64,000 bases of DNA from Bacteroidota bacterium (GTDB lineage: Bacteria > Bacteroidota > Bacteroidia > Bacteroidales > FEN-979), in the NCBI GenBank assembly GCA_026391355.1, contig JAPLDH010000080.1:1-64000 (forward strand). The letters run 5' to 3'. Below, piece by piece: positions 16,533-25,768 of this stretch; position 1 is the stretch's first letter; each line of letters starts with the position of its first letter. The notes below the pieces were generated by a model. That model had not been told where the DNA came from. It was given only the letters and a program-made list of their open reading frames with translations, and ran no database searches. The translations under genes and the position numbers were made by a program.

Positions 16533-16961
16533 TTATAATCTTTTCCCGTGGATTTCAGCGCTGAATTGAACTCCATTCGGTCCTCCTCCATCATTGATCT
16601 CGACATCCCCGTCGTCGGAGAAACTTACTATGGTGGACCATTTGAGGTATATACTATTTGTAGGTTCGCCGTCTGCATCAACATTCAGAAAAATGAATCC
16701 CCCCAGGGTATATTTGTAAAAATTATCGAAAATAAAAACCGGGGAATAGTCTACGATTAATTTACCGTCTGGGCCATCTGAAATGGATCCATAATAAAAG
16801 GTTGTCGTATCTTCTACCCCTTCCCTGTAGACCGTATGTTTTGTGATAAAAAAGTATTTCCCCCGGTACTTCTTTGTTTCGTATTTTTTGCAGGATGAAA
16901 AGTGACCTGCAATTATCAGGATTGTTAGGATCATGCAAATATTCCGGAACGTAGTTCTCAT
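16533..16961 (-). CDS. Hypothetical lipoprotein
   Basis: The 142 residues start with a lipoprotein signal that ends HFSSC, followed by KKYETKKYRGKY. The rest is beta-rich with an Asp/Gly-rich end (SDDGDVEINDGGGPNGVQF). I recognise no family. It overlaps the upstream barrel gene by four bases (ATGA), so both are made from one transcript and may work together in the outer membrane. Confidence 0.7.
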   Translation of the reverse strand: MRTTFRNICMILTILIIAGHFSSCKKYETKKYRGKYFFITKHTVYREGVEDTTTFYYGSISDGPDGKLIVDYSPVFIFDNFYKYTLGGFIFLNVDADGEPTNSIYLKWSTIVSFSDDGDVEINDGGGPNGVQFSAEIHGKRL

Positions 16962-17641
16962 TCTGTGACTGGCTTTGTTGTTGATTTTTTATCCGGCAGG
17001 TTATAAGAGATGCCGATGAGGATGATGGTGGAATTTGTAAAAGATTTCCCCGCATTCCCCATATTGTATTTATCCCTGGTAACGGTATATGGTTTTTGAA
17101 TGTTCATTAGGCCAAAGTTATTCCTTAGGCCGATCGTTGTTGAGAAATGATGGAAAATCGGCAGGTTAACACCTAACCCCAAGGTGATCCCGGTATCAAA
17201 TTTTTCATATTTCCATTTGTCGAAAAACCCATCGTAATAATCAGATTTGAATCCCTTGGATAACAGATAACCCACATAAGGGCCCATATTGATATAGAAC
17301 CTCTTTTTTTTCAGAAGGTTAACCTGGAAAACCACAGGGAGAATAAGATAATCAAAATGGTAGTGGAAATCACCGCTCCTGTTCGAGTAACCCTGTCGTT
17401 CCCAGGATAAACCGGTACAAAATGCATAATTATTATCAATAGGGTAGCTGAATGCTACGCCGATCATTCCTTCCAGTCCAAGGTCATCATATTTTCGGGG
17501 GAACAGAAGCATCTCCTCACGGAATACACAAAGAGAAGGACCTCCTTCAATACCCACCTGAAATTTTCTGTCCTGACAATTGCAGAGACTGGGAGCAAGC
17601 AGCATTAAAAACAAAAGAAATAACTTATATATATGGGTCAT
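16958..17641 (-). CDS. Outer-membrane beta-barrel protein (PorT/OmpW-like)
   Basis: The 227 residues have a signal peptide ending at NCQ. Alternating amphipathic strands follow, with GIEGGPSLCVF, then FYINMGPYVGYLLSKG and GLGVNLPIFHHFSTTIGLR. This is the pattern of small 8- to 10-stranded outer-membrane barrels of Bacteroidetes. No ligand or catalytic motif is visible. It heads a two-gene operon with the lipoprotein at 16533-16961. Confidence 0.8.
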   Translation of the reverse strand: MTHIYKLFLLFLMLLAPSLCNCQDRKFQVGIEGGPSLCVFREEMLLFPRKYDDLGLEGMIGVAFSYPIDNNYAFCTGLSWERQGYSNRSGDFHYHFDYLILPVVFQVNLLKKKRFYINMGPYVGYLLSKGFKSDYYDGFFDKWKYEKFDTGITLGLGVNLPIFHHFSTTIGLRNNFGLMNIQKPYTVTRDKYNMGNAGKSFTNSTIILIGISYNLPDKKSTTKPVTE

Positions 17642-17741
17642 ATATAAATTTATTTCATAACTAAAGAGTAAAAATAATATATTTTAATGGCAAAGTCAAG
17701 TGATCTCCTGCGGAAATATTTTGTATTCTGGCCCCGGGAAA

Positions 17742-17775
17742 AAAGTAGGGACAGGTCGCGACCTGTCCCTACTTT
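17742..17775. terminator. 34-bp perfect palindrome
   Basis: AAAGTAGGGACAGGTCG is followed directly by its exact complement, with an A-run on the left. It lies downstream of the Omp28-like gene (minus strand), where the A-run would read as a U-run, so it can serve as a terminator for that gene. Its core ACAGGTCGCGACCTGT recurs with one change in the palindrome at 52931-52988. A second G/C-rich hairpin lies at about 17785-17812. Confidence 0.75.
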
Positions 17776-17829
17776 CGTTAATTTATTGATTCCTCCCTCC
17801 CCTGTTTTGGGGGAGGGACGGGGAGGGGG

Positions 17830-19944
17830 CTATTTCACTACCACCATCTTCCGTGTGGCTTGGCCTGCAGATGTCTGTAATGTATAGTAATAAACACCGG
17901 CATTCAGGCTGGATGTCGAGACCTTCACCGTCTGGTTTCCGGATGGCATTTCACCGTTGAACATTTTCCGGATCTCTTTTCCGTGAACATCATATATTGT
18001 CAATGAGATCGTTTCTTTGACCGGAAGGTTGAATGAAATAGCCGTTTCGGTGGAACACGGGTTCGGATTGTTCTGATTCAGCGCCAGTGGCGTCAATCCC
18101 GGAGTTTCATCGATGCCGACAGGGAATCCCATAAACCAGTGCCAGGTCCGGTTGATGATGTCATTGGCAATAGCTACCTCAGAAATCATTTCAAGTCCGA
18201 AACCAAAGTAAACAACCTTTGCACTTCCTTTTGTTGATCTGATGGCAGAAATTTTTGTTTTACCTGCGTCATAATAAAAGATAGAAGTGGCATTATCCAG
18301 CGGGGATATCTGATCGGGGTACATATATCCTCCGAATACATCATGAACAGTACCAGTTGCGACAGTACCATAGATGGAATCGGTAGTGTTGGAATAACAT
18401 TTATTATTTGCGGTACTTCCATCATCCACCCAGGTTGCTTTAAGATAATTGGTATAGAGGTTATGGGTAATCGTTGTACCATGACTTCCGTCCTGGCCAC
18501 TCATAATGTCCCAACCTATGTCCTGGCCTCCAAGGTAAAAATCTCCTCCATTATCAATAAAGGACATAACAGCAGCGGCTTCAGGATCGGTGAATGCCGG
18601 GAAGGTCCATGATACATTGTAAAAGACATCAACAATCTCGCTGAGGATCCCTGCCTGGACAGCCCTGACAAATATATCGGACTTCATCTCTGCGTTCATC
18701 AAACTACCGGAAAATGTCAAGCCGTCACTGTAAACATGTGCAAAAGAACCGGCAACATCATCACCGGCGGCATTTACCAGCAATGTATTTGAATTTGACA
18801 ATACATAAACTTTAAAATATTTTGTGGGAGCATTGGGGTTGTTCACTGAAGACAAAGCCAGAGTATAGGTTACGAAACCAGATGTTGAACCGGGAATGAC
18901 ATCGACTGTTAAGTTAGTTGGTGTACCTTTTACAAGATCAACCAGGATACTGTCGGTAACAGTCTGTCCGTTAATAGTGAAACCGGCGCTCCAGTCTATT
19001 GGTCCATTTGAAGTCAGTTTGATCTTAAATTGCTCAGAGCCTGCAATATTACTGTTGGCGGCAAGGTTGAAGGTGGTGGTATTGGCGGGATGTCCGAGTT
19101 TCATGGTGCTGTCGGCTGCACTAATGTCTCCGACGTAAAGATTGGTGCCATCCATTGCATCCACCACATCACCGGAAAGGATCTCCTGGTGGCTTTCGGT
19201 AACAAATGCAACAATCTGGCAATGATTGATAATACAAGGAACACTATTGTATGCAGCCGGTATGGTGTAGTTATAATCTCTTTCTACCAATGAACCCAAT
19301 GTGGTTGTAGTAACTGCATCACCCCATTGATCGGTTACCAGATAACGGAGCATATGCATATGCACATAGTTATTACCCGCTCCTCCACCTGTCTGAGGAC
19401 CGATAACACTGTCCTGGATCAGGGCAACATTGATGTAATTCGTGGATGTGGCGCTGTTGGCGGTATAATACAACTCGACATGAACAGTCAATGCACGGGT
19501 GGCCTCGTCTATATGCGATGTAACACCTACATTTACCGGGGAAACAGTGGCCATAATGGTGTTGGATGATGAGGTCCAGTCGCCACGACCCAGTGCGGTT
19601 ACGGTAGCGGGGGGAAAAATATGGCGGTTGACTGTTCCGGATGGATATCCGGTAAGACCTGTCTGGCCGGCAAGGGCATCCCCAAAGGGTGTACGGTAAT
19701 CCGGTTCACCTGAACCGGGAGTTGCATAGGATCCCTGATGAATAGCAATGGATGCTGCCCTTCCCGGGTTATTATCCAGGATCGACTGTGCAATAACATG
19801 CCCTTGTGGACAATATTGACAATGTATTCCGGTATATTCTTCAAGAATTGCATTTTTATTGGTTATCTGAGTGGTAACCAGTGTCTGGGCAGAGGCTGCA
19901 CCGATACAGGCAACTCCCAGTAAAAGAGTAAAGAATTTTTTCAT
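17830..19944 (-). CDS. Omp28-like secreted protein with T9SS type A sorting domain
   Basis: The 704 residues start with a signal peptide ending ASAQ. An Omp28-type domain follows with EEYTGIHCQYCPQGHVIA, a CxxC motif in a thioredoxin-like setting. The middle is beta-rich (Ig-like), with a later segment around VMSFIDNGGDFYLGGQDIG. The last 80 residues are a type A T9SS C-terminal signal: LNQNNPNPCSTETAISFNL through LNAGVYYYTLQT to RKMVVVK. It should cross the outer membrane by the Por secretion system and be anchored on the surface or released. The T9SS machinery itself is not in the window. Confidence 0.93.
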   Translation of the reverse strand: MKKFFTLLLGVACIGAASAQTLVTTQITNKNAILEEYTGIHCQYCPQGHVIAQSILDNNPGRAASIAIHQGSYATPGSGEPDYRTPFGDALAGQTGLTGYPSGTVNRHIFPPATVTALGRGDWTSSSNTIMATVSPVNVGVTSHIDEATRALTVHVELYYTANSATSTNYINVALIQDSVIGPQTGGGAGNNYVHMHMLRYLVTDQWGDAVTTTTLGSLVERDYNYTIPAAYNSVPCIINHCQIVAFVTESHQEILSGDVVDAMDGTNLYVGDISAADSTMKLGHPANTTTFNLAANSNIAGSEQFKIKLTSNGPIDWSAGFTINGQTVTDSILVDLVKGTPTNLTVDVIPGSTSGFVTYTLALSSVNNPNAPTKYFKVYVLSNSNTLLVNAAGDDVAGSFAHVYSDGLTFSGSLMNAEMKSDIFVRAVQAGILSEIVDVFYNVSWTFPAFTDPEAAAVMSFIDNGGDFYLGGQDIGWDIMSGQDGSHGTTITHNLYTNYLKATWVDDGSTANNKCYSNTTDSIYGTVATGTVHDVFGGYMYPDQISPLDNATSIFYYDAGKTKISAIRSTKGSAKVVYFGFGLEMISEVAIANDIINRTWHWFMGFPVGIDETPGLTPLALNQNNPNPCSTETAISFNLPVKETISLTIYDVHGKEIRKMFNGEMPSGNQTVKVSTSSLNAGVYYYTLQTSAGQATRKMVVVK

Positions 19945-19976
19945 GATCCTGTTTTTGTTAATATTGTTAATCAGTA

Positions 19977-19984
19977 CAAAAATA
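19977..19984 (-). promoter_or_regulatory. -7 box of the Omp28-like gene
   Basis: On the minus strand this reads TATTTTTG, a TAnnTTTG match, 32 bases before the start codon at 19944. No clear TTG was found at the expected upstream distance. Confidence 0.45.
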
Positions 19985-20031
19985 GTGAATTTTTGAATCG
20001 ATCGTTAACGAAATTTATAGAACAAAATTCA

Positions 20032-20039
20032 TATATTTG
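20032..20039 (+). promoter_or_regulatory. -7 box of purB
   Basis: TATATTTG matches TAnnTTTG and lies 50 bases before the purB ATG. The leader between them holds a degenerate repeat of CATAATTC-like words (20058-20088). Confidence 0.5.
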
Positions 20040-20089
20040 AACTCTTTTACCAGTCATTCATATTTCATAATTCGTAATTCATAATTCCT

Positions 20090-21439
20090 ATGGATTCTTC
20101 TTTACATGCAATTTCCCCAATCGATGGCCGGTACCGGAAGGCCACCGAACCCCTGGCATCCTGTTTTTCGGAATTTGCCATCATCCGCGAAAGGGTGCAT
20201 GTGGAGGTGGAATATTTCATTGCACTTTGCACAATTCCATTGCCCCAATTAACAGATTTTCCATCCGTTGAATTTGAAACACTCAGAAATATTTACAGGG
20301 TATTCCGGGATGAAGACGCTATCCGGGTCAAGGAAATTGAAAAAATAACCAATCACGATGTCAAGGCGATCGAATATTTCCTTAAAGAAAAATTTGTGCT
20401 GTTGAATCTCACTGCATTTAAGGAATTTATTCACTTTGGGCTGACTTCGCAGGACATCAACAACACAGCTTTTCCACTGGTTACCAAAGCAGCATATATC
20501 AATATACTGAAGCCATTGCTGGAAGAGATCCATCTATTACTTGTTGCAAAAAGTAGAGAATGGAAAAATATACCGATGCTTGCCCATACACATGGTCAGC
20601 CGGCATCACCCACAACGATGGGAAAAGAGATCTATGTTTTTGCGGAACGATTGGAACAACAGATGAAGTTGCTTGAAACAATTCCGTTTTCTGCAAAATT
20701 CGGAGGAGCAACAGGCAACCTCAATGCTCATCATGTTACTTATCCCTCCATTGATTGGATAAAATTCGCTAATGATTTTGTGATTGATTCATTGGGATTG
20801 GAACGCTTAAAAACAACCACACAGATAGAGCATTACGATAACCTTGCCGCTTTATTCGATAATCTCGCCAGGATCAACACCATCCTTCTCGATTTTGACC
20901 GGGATGTCTGGACTTATATATCCATGAACTATTTCAAGCAGAAGGTCAAAAAGGAAGAGGTCGGGTCTTCTGCAATGCCGCATAAGGTAAACCCCATCGA
21001 TTTCGAGAATTCCGAAGGAAACCTGGGTTTGGCCAATGCAATGTTCCAACATCTTGCTTCAAAACTTCCTGTCTCGCGACTGCAACGTGACCTGACTGAT
21101 TCAACTGTGATCCGGAATATCGGCGTTCCCTTTGCCCATTCCGTGATTGCTTATAAATCCCTGTTGAAAGGAATCGGAAAACTTTTATTGAACGAAGAAA
21201 AGATGAACAGCGACCTGGAGGAGAACTGGGCAGTGATTTCCGAGGCAATTCAGAGCATCCTTCGCCGGGAAAATTATCCTGATCCATTTGAGGCATTAAA
21301 AGGCCTTACCAGGGGGAACTCCAGAATTACGAAGGAGATGCTGCATCAGTTTATTGATAAACTGAATGTTGGCGAGGATATCAAAAATGAGTTAAAAAGG
21401 ATCACCCCGCAAAATTATATTGGAATTATAAATATATAA
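20090..21439 (+). CDS. purB: Adenylosuccinate lyase
   Basis: PurB cleaves adenylosuccinate and SAICAR to release fumarate in purine synthesis. The 449 residues are the family length. Signature motifs are LTSQDINNTAFPL, the catalytic THGQPASPTTMGKE, and the flexible loop SSAMPHKVNPIDFENSEGN with the catalytic Ser. N-terminal SPIDGRYRK is the conserved start. The next gene begins within the stop codon (one-base overlap), so the two are cotranscribed although their functions are unrelated. Confidence 0.97.
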   Translation: MDSSLHAISPIDGRYRKATEPLASCFSEFAIIRERVHVEVEYFIALCTIPLPQLTDFPSVEFETLRNIYRVFRDEDAIRVKEIEKITNHDVKAIEYFLKEKFVLLNLTAFKEFIHFGLTSQDINNTAFPLVTKAAYINILKPLLEEIHLLLVAKSREWKNIPMLAHTHGQPASPTTMGKEIYVFAERLEQQMKLLETIPFSAKFGGATGNLNAHHVTYPSIDWIKFANDFVIDSLGLERLKTTTQIEHYDNLAALFDNLARINTILLDFDRDVWTYISMNYFKQKVKKEEVGSSAMPHKVNPIDFENSEGNLGLANAMFQHLASKLPVSRLQRDLTDSTVIRNIGVPFAHSVIAYKSLLKGIGKLLLNEEKMNSDLEENWAVISEAIQSILRRENYPDPFEALKGLTRGNSRITKEMLHQFIDKLNVGEDIKNELKRITPQNYIGIINI

Positions 21440-22308
21440 TGCAAGTCACCGGTTTTACATTTATTCGCAATGCCATCCTGTACGACTATCCTGTCGTAGA
21501 GTCGATCCGTTCCATCCTGTCGTTGTGCGATGAATTTGTTGTTGCAGTTGGTAAATCAGATGACAACACCCGGGAACTGATCGCTTCAATGAATTCTCCG
21601 CGAATTAAGATCATTGATACAGTGTGGGATGAATCCCTGAAGGAAGGCGGAGCTGTTCTGGCAAAAGAGACAAATAAAGCCCTTGATGCCATTTCCCCGG
21701 AGAGTACATGGGCATTTTATATCCAGGCCGATGAGGTGATCCATGAGCAATACCTGGAGCGATTGATGCTTGATATGGAAAGATATAAGAATGATTTAGC
21801 GGTAGAAGGGCTGCTTCTTAACTATCTGCATTTTTACGGATCATATGATTATACAGGGGATTCAAGGCGTTGGTACCGGAAGGAAGTGAGGATTATCCGC
21901 AATGACAGGCATATTCGTTCTTACCGGGATGCCCAAGGGTTTCGGAAAAACGGGAAACCACTCATTGTACAACCGGTAAAAGCCACGATTTATCATTACG
22001 GATGGGTTAAGCCTCCTGAGTTCCAGCAGGCCAAACAACAATATTTCAACAGACTCTGGCATGATGAAAAATGGATTGCCGAACATATAGCGTCCGGGAA
22101 AACATTCGATTATTCGAGGATCGACACTCTGGCGAAATTCACGGGTACCCACCCTGCCGTTATGAAAGACCGGATTGAGAAAAAGAACTGGCATTTTTCT
22201 TTTGATCCTTCAAAAAAGAGGTTTTCCCCTGTAAAAATGGTTTTACATTTTATCGAACAGAAAACCGGTTGGCGACCGGGGGAATACAGGAACTATAGAA
22301 TAATGTAG
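21439..22308 (+). CDS. Glycosyltransferase family 2-like protein
   Basis: The 289 residues begin with VTGFTFIRNAILYDYPVVES, the usual opening of GT2 proteins of the WaaE type. A DxD-like acidic site is AFYIQADEVIHEQYLERL. The C-terminal region has HYGWVKPPEFQQAKQQYF. Sugar and acceptor are unknown; a role in cell-envelope polysaccharide or LPS is likely. The ATG overlaps the purB stop by one base. A heptamer repeat array follows the gene. Confidence 0.85.
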   Translation: MQVTGFTFIRNAILYDYPVVESIRSILSLCDEFVVAVGKSDDNTRELIASMNSPRIKIIDTVWDESLKEGGAVLAKETNKALDAISPESTWAFYIQADEVIHEQYLERLMLDMERYKNDLAVEGLLLNYLHFYGSYDYTGDSRRWYRKEVRIIRNDRHIRSYRDAQGFRKNGKPLIVQPVKATIYHYGWVKPPEFQQAKQQYFNRLWHDEKWIAEHIASGKTFDYSRIDTLAKFTGTHPAVMKDRIEKKNWHFSFDPSKKRFSPVKMVLHFIEQKTGWRPGEYRNYRIM

Positions 22309-22327
22309 GAATCTGAATAATAGCATG

Positions 22328-22376
22328 ACTTACGACTTATAACTTACGACTTACGACTTACGACTTATGACTAATG
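22328..22376 (+). repeat. Degenerate heptamer array
   Basis: Seven consecutive 7-base units read ACTTACG, ACTTATA, ACTTACG three times, ACTTATG and ACTAATG. The reverse complement words appear in the array at 58304-58359. It lies between the GT2 gene and DUF5606. Confidence 0.9.
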
Positions 22377-22384
22377 GCTAATTG

Positions 22385-22414
22385 TTGTAATTCCTGATTT
22401 CTTTTATACATTTG
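22385..22414 (+). promoter_or_regulatory. Promoter of the DUF5606 gene
   Basis: TTG at 22385-22387 and TACATTTG at 22407-22414 are separated by 19 bases, an exact match to the Bacteroidetes TTG-N19-TAnnTTTG promoter. The start codon is 13 bases downstream. Confidence 0.75.
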
Positions 22415-22427
22415 TAAAAAAAACCTT

Positions 22428-23027
22428 ATGATGGATCTCAGCAAGATATTATCAATCTCAGGGAAAAGAGGCTTATTTAAAGTCGTTTCCCAACTCAAGA
22501 ATGCTGTTGTTGTTGAATCACTTATCGATAATAAGCGATTTCCGGCATTTCCACATGAAAAAATCAGCTCCCTTGAAGAAATTGCAGTGTTTACGACAGG
22601 AGAGGACATACAGTTGAAAGAGGTACTTAAAAAGATTTATGAAAAACTGGAGGGGAAACCAGCGCCTTATTCAAAAGCTGATGATCAGTCGATAAAACCA
22701 TTTTTCATTGAGGTGATCCCTGATTATGATCAGGAAAGGGTTTATCTTTCGGATATCTGGAAGATCATTAGCTGGTATAACCTGTTGATCGAACATAACC
22801 TGTTGGATTTTTCTGAGCCGGAGAAAAAAGAGGATGAAAACGAAGGAGAAGGCAAAACTGAAGGGGAAGAGAAATCAGTTAAATCTGTCACGGAGGTAGA
22901 AGAAATTAAACACACAGCGCCAAAAAAGAAAAAAACCACCGTAGTGAAATCTGATGCAGGAAAGATGGCTAAAAAATCTGTGAAGACAGGTGCAGTGAGA
23001 GGTCCCAGGAAGAGTTCTCAGTCATAA
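22428..23027 (+). CDS. DUF5606 family protein
   Basis: The first 130 of 199 residues fit the Bacteroidetes family DUF5606: DLSKILSISGKRGLFKVVS at the start, then VESLIDNKRFPAF and ISSLEEIAVFTTGED. The tail is a low-complexity run rich in Lys and Glu (EKKEDENEGEGKTEGEEK, later KKKKTTVVKS), probably disordered and possibly nucleic-acid binding. Two ATGs are adjacent at 22428 and 22431. The function of the family is unknown. No signal peptide is present. Confidence 0.88.
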   Translation: MMDLSKILSISGKRGLFKVVSQLKNAVVVESLIDNKRFPAFPHEKISSLEEIAVFTTGEDIQLKEVLKKIYEKLEGKPAPYSKADDQSIKPFFIEVIPDYDQERVYLSDIWKIISWYNLLIEHNLLDFSEPEKKEDENEGEGKTEGEEKSVKSVTEVEEIKHTAPKKKKTTVVKSDAGKMAKKSVKTGAVRGPRKSSQS

Positions 23028-23105
23028 TAATGAATGATCAATGAAAAGAATATTCGTTTAACGTTAAAAATGAATATCATTTTACTTATTTCCTAAATCT
23101 GTATT

Positions 23106-23780
23106 ATGAAAAAAACTGTTTATACGACCCTTATATTGATGCTGTTTGTATCATTAAGCATCCATGCTGTTGCAGGAAAGAAAATCGTACGGTTTGGAGT
23201 CTCTGAGCAGGATGCGAAGGTTTTTGTCGACGGGAAACTGATGGGTACAGGGCAGATGGAAATAATGATCCCTTCCGGTGTCTGTGTGAATGTAAGAGTT
23301 GAGAAGGTAGGGTTTCTGATCGAAACCATTATCTTTTGCAACAAGCCTAATTTTGCCCCTCCACCCAAAACCTATTATCTCGAAATGCATAAGGATGATG
23401 CCTACGATGCTTCAGAAGCGACTGATATGGCCAACATCGATATTGAGATAAAGACACATAAACCAGAGGTTGAGGCATGGCGATTGATCAGCCAGATCAT
23501 CACTACTTATTTTGACGTGATCGAGGTCACAGATCGTGAAACCGGCTACCTCAGAACATCTTGGGTGCTTCAGATTTTCAAGCAAAATACGATACGTACA
23601 CGCATGATCGTAAAACTGGGTAACTCCGATCCACTGACCTATAAAATAAAACTCGTAAGCGAGCAATCAGGGCAACCCCAAACCAGTGTTAAGAGTGATG
23701 AGCTTTTCAGGGAATGGGACCGGATCCTGAGAAAATACAAGGAAGTTATTCATGAAATTCAGACCAGGTTGGGTAGTTAA
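23106..23780 (+). CDS. Secreted PEGA-like domain protein
   Basis: The 224 residues have a signal peptide (HAVAG end). A PEGA-like beta domain comes next, with DAKVFVDGKLMGTGQMEIMI and VRVEKVGFL. The C-terminal half (from about residue 115) reads IDIEIKTHKPEVEAWRLISQ and on through TGYLRTSWVLQIF, a second domain that I do not recognise. It probably binds in the envelope. It precedes pyrK by 21 bases, with no functional link evident. Confidence 0.65.
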   Translation: MKKTVYTTLILMLFVSLSIHAVAGKKIVRFGVSEQDAKVFVDGKLMGTGQMEIMIPSGVCVNVRVEKVGFLIETIIFCNKPNFAPPPKTYYLEMHKDDAYDASEATDMANIDIEIKTHKPEVEAWRLISQIITTYFDVIEVTDRETGYLRTSWVLQIFKQNTIRTRMIVKLGNSDPLTYKIKLVSEQSGQPQTSVKSDELFREWDRILRKYKEVIHEIQTRLGS

Positions 23781-23801
23781 CAACAGATCAATCCGATTTT
23801 A

Positions 23802-24578
23802 ATGGCTGCAAGGAAATTTATCCATGATTTCGTTGTTCGAAAGAATATCCGGCTGAATCCACGCCACTTTGTCCTTGAACTAACACCTCCTGAAAAACTA
23901 CCGGCAATATTTCCCGGCCAATTTGTGCAGGTACTTGTCGAGGATACCGGCAGCACATTTCTACGTCGTCCCTTCTCAATTCATTTTATTGATCATTCTT
24001 CGAATCTCCTTAAGTTGATGATCCAGATCAAAGGTGAGGGAACAAGAAAATTATCACGTTTAATGGAAGGTGACAGGATCAACCTCATTTATCCGCTGGG
24101 GAATTCTTTTATACTGGAGTCTATATCACCTGTCCTTCTGATCGGTGGGGGATGTGGGGTGGCTCCCTTGCTGTTTCTTGCACAACAGTTCAATCTCAGG
24201 GATATCCGGCCAACCATACTAATCGGGGGCAAGACGAAGAAGGATCTTCTCGATGTTGAGGAATACATGAAATTGGGTGATGTGTTGATATCAACGGAAG
24301 ATGGTTCGGATGGAGAAAAAGGGCTTGTCACTGAACATTCCATCCTGAAAACAGGAATATCCGCGTTCAACAAGATATATACCTGCGGTCCCGAATCCAT
24401 GATGAAGAAAATTGCGGAGATTACCGGAAAAGCAGGAGTTGATTGCGAGGTTTCACTTGAAAACACCATGGCGTGCGGGTTCGGCGTTTGCCTTTGTTGC
24501 GTTACACCGACTGTTCATGGAAATGAACGGGTCTGTGTGGAAGGACCGGTGTTTAACACGAAGGAACTCCGTTGGTAG
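23802..24578 (+). CDS. pyrK: Dihydroorotate dehydrogenase electron-transfer subunit
   Basis: PyrK carries FAD and a 2Fe-2S cluster and passes electrons from dihydroorotate dehydrogenase B to NAD in pyrimidine synthesis. In the 258 residues, LRRPFSIHF is the FAD site, GGGCGVAPLLFLA the NAD site, and the cluster ligands are the cysteines in TMACGFGVCLCC and the later RVCVEG. The partner gene pyrD follows after 76 bases that contain a heptamer repeat. Ferredoxin reductase-like relatives lack this cysteine set. Confidence 0.95.
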   Translation: MAARKFIHDFVVRKNIRLNPRHFVLELTPPEKLPAIFPGQFVQVLVEDTGSTFLRRPFSIHFIDHSSNLLKLMIQIKGEGTRKLSRLMEGDRINLIYPLGNSFILESISPVLLIGGGCGVAPLLFLAQQFNLRDIRPTILIGGKTKKDLLDVEEYMKLGDVLISTEDGSDGEKGLVTEHSILKTGISAFNKIYTCGPESMMKKIAEITGKAGVDCEVSLENTMACGFGVCLCCVTPTVHGNERVCVEGPVFNTKELRW

Positions 24579-24608
24579 AGAGGGAAGGTCATTAGTCATT
24601 GGACATCA

Positions 24609-24636
24609 GGCAATAGGCAATAGGCAATAGGCAGTA
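24609..24636 (+). repeat. Four tandem heptamers between pyrK and pyrD
   Basis: Units GGCAATA three times and GGCAGTA occupy four 7-base steps. They are flanked by related words such as GTCATTAGTCATT and AATGGTAAATAGTC, the last overlapping the pyrD start. Confidence 0.85.
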
Positions 24637-24654
24637 GTAAATGGTAAATAGTCA

Positions 24655-25569
24655 ATGGTAAATCTCACAACCCAAATCGGTAATCTAAAGCTTAAAAACC
24701 CCGTCCTGACTGCATCCGGAACATTCGGCTACGGTGTGGAGTTTGCTGATTTTATCGATCTTTCACGGCTTGGAGGGATCGTTGTCAAAGCTGTGACCGG
24801 TAAGAACAGGGAGGGAAACCCTTATCCACGGATGGCTGAAACCCCATCAGGAATGTTGAACTCGGTCGGATTGCAGAACAAGGGTGTCGATCATTTCGTA
24901 AAAGAGATCTATCCGGCGATAAAAGATCTTAATACATGTTTGATTGTTAATGTTTCGGGTTCCACCATTGAAGAGTATGTGGAAGTAGCGGAGAAGATCA
25001 ATGAACTGGAGAAGATTCCTGCCATTGAATTAAATATCTCCTGCCCGAATGTAAAACATGGGGGAATGGCTTTCGGAACGGTCGCTGCCAGCGCCAGTGA
25101 AGTGACTGCAGCCGTGAGAGCGGTTTACAACAAAGATCTGATCGTCAAACTTTCACCCAATGTTACAAGCATAGCAGATATTGCAAAAGCAGTGGCAGAT
25201 GGCGGAGCTGACTCTCTTTCGCTTATCAATACCCTTTTGGGAATGGCGATTGATATCAACCGGCAGCGGCCGGTATTGGCAACCATCACAGGTGGTCTAT
25301 CGGGTCCTGCGATCAAACCGGTTGCCCTTCGCATGGTGTGGCAGGTTCATAAGGCAGTAAACATACCCATCATCGGGCTTGGCGGGATCATGAATGCAAA
25401 TGATGCCATTGAGTTCCTGCTGGCCGGCGCTTCTGCCATACAAGTTGGAACCGCCAATTTTATTGACCCTGCCGTCACAATGAAAATCCTGGAAGGAATC
25501 GAAGCCTACATGCGGCTTTACAAAATACAGTCGGTTAAGGATTTGGTTGGAGCGCTTAAAAATGAATAG
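24655..25569 (+). CDS. pyrD: Dihydroorotate dehydrogenase B, catalytic subunit
   Basis: This flavoprotein oxidises dihydroorotate to orotate with FMN. The 304 residues form a TIM barrel of type 1B. Motifs are [13 protein letters not shown], then [15 protein letters not shown] with the catalytic Cys in [14 protein letters not shown], and [20 protein letters not shown] near the FMN phosphate. Pairing with pyrK upstream supports the NAD-linked B form. The gene is followed by a hairpin-rich repeat. Confidence 0.96.
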   Translation: MVNLTTQIGNLKLKNPVLTASGTFGYGVEFADFIDLSRLGGIVVKAVTGKNREGNPYPRMAETPSGMLNSVGLQNKGVDHFVKEIYPAIKDLNTCLIVNVSGSTIEEYVEVAEKINELEKIPAIELNISCPNVKHGGMAFGTVAASASEVTAAVRAVYNKDLIVKLSPNVTSIADIAKAVADGGADSLSLINTLLGMAIDINRQRPVLATITGGLSGPAIKPVALRMVWQVHKAVNIPIIGLGGIMNANDAIEFLLAGASAIQVGTANFIDPAVTMKILEGIEAYMRLYKIQSVKDLVGALKNE

Positions 25570-25583
25570 TTTATCTTTTCATT

Positions 25584-25721
25584 TTAATTTTTTCACCTCA
25601 ACCCCCGTCCCCTTCTCCTTAAGGAGAAGGGGTGCAGGGGATGAGGTGCATGGTAAATTTCCCGGGGCTTGCCCCGGAATTCGGGTCCAGGGCTCTGCCC
25701 TGGGGTTCATACCAATTGATT
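25584..25721 (+). repeat. Hairpin-rich dispersed repeat, copy 1
   Basis: It begins TTAATTTTTTCACCTCAACC and ends GGGGTTCATACCAATTGATT. In between it holds three hairpins, including CCCCTTCTCCTTAAGGAGAA with its complement and CCCGGGGCTTGCCCCGG. Copy 2 at 52294-52388 shares both ends and the word ATGAGGTGCATGGTAAATT but has different hairpins. Both copies lie just downstream of plus-strand genes. Confidence 0.85.
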
Positions 25722-25768
25722 AAAGAATAGAAAATATCATGTTTTTACCCCAATAAAAAATAATAAAC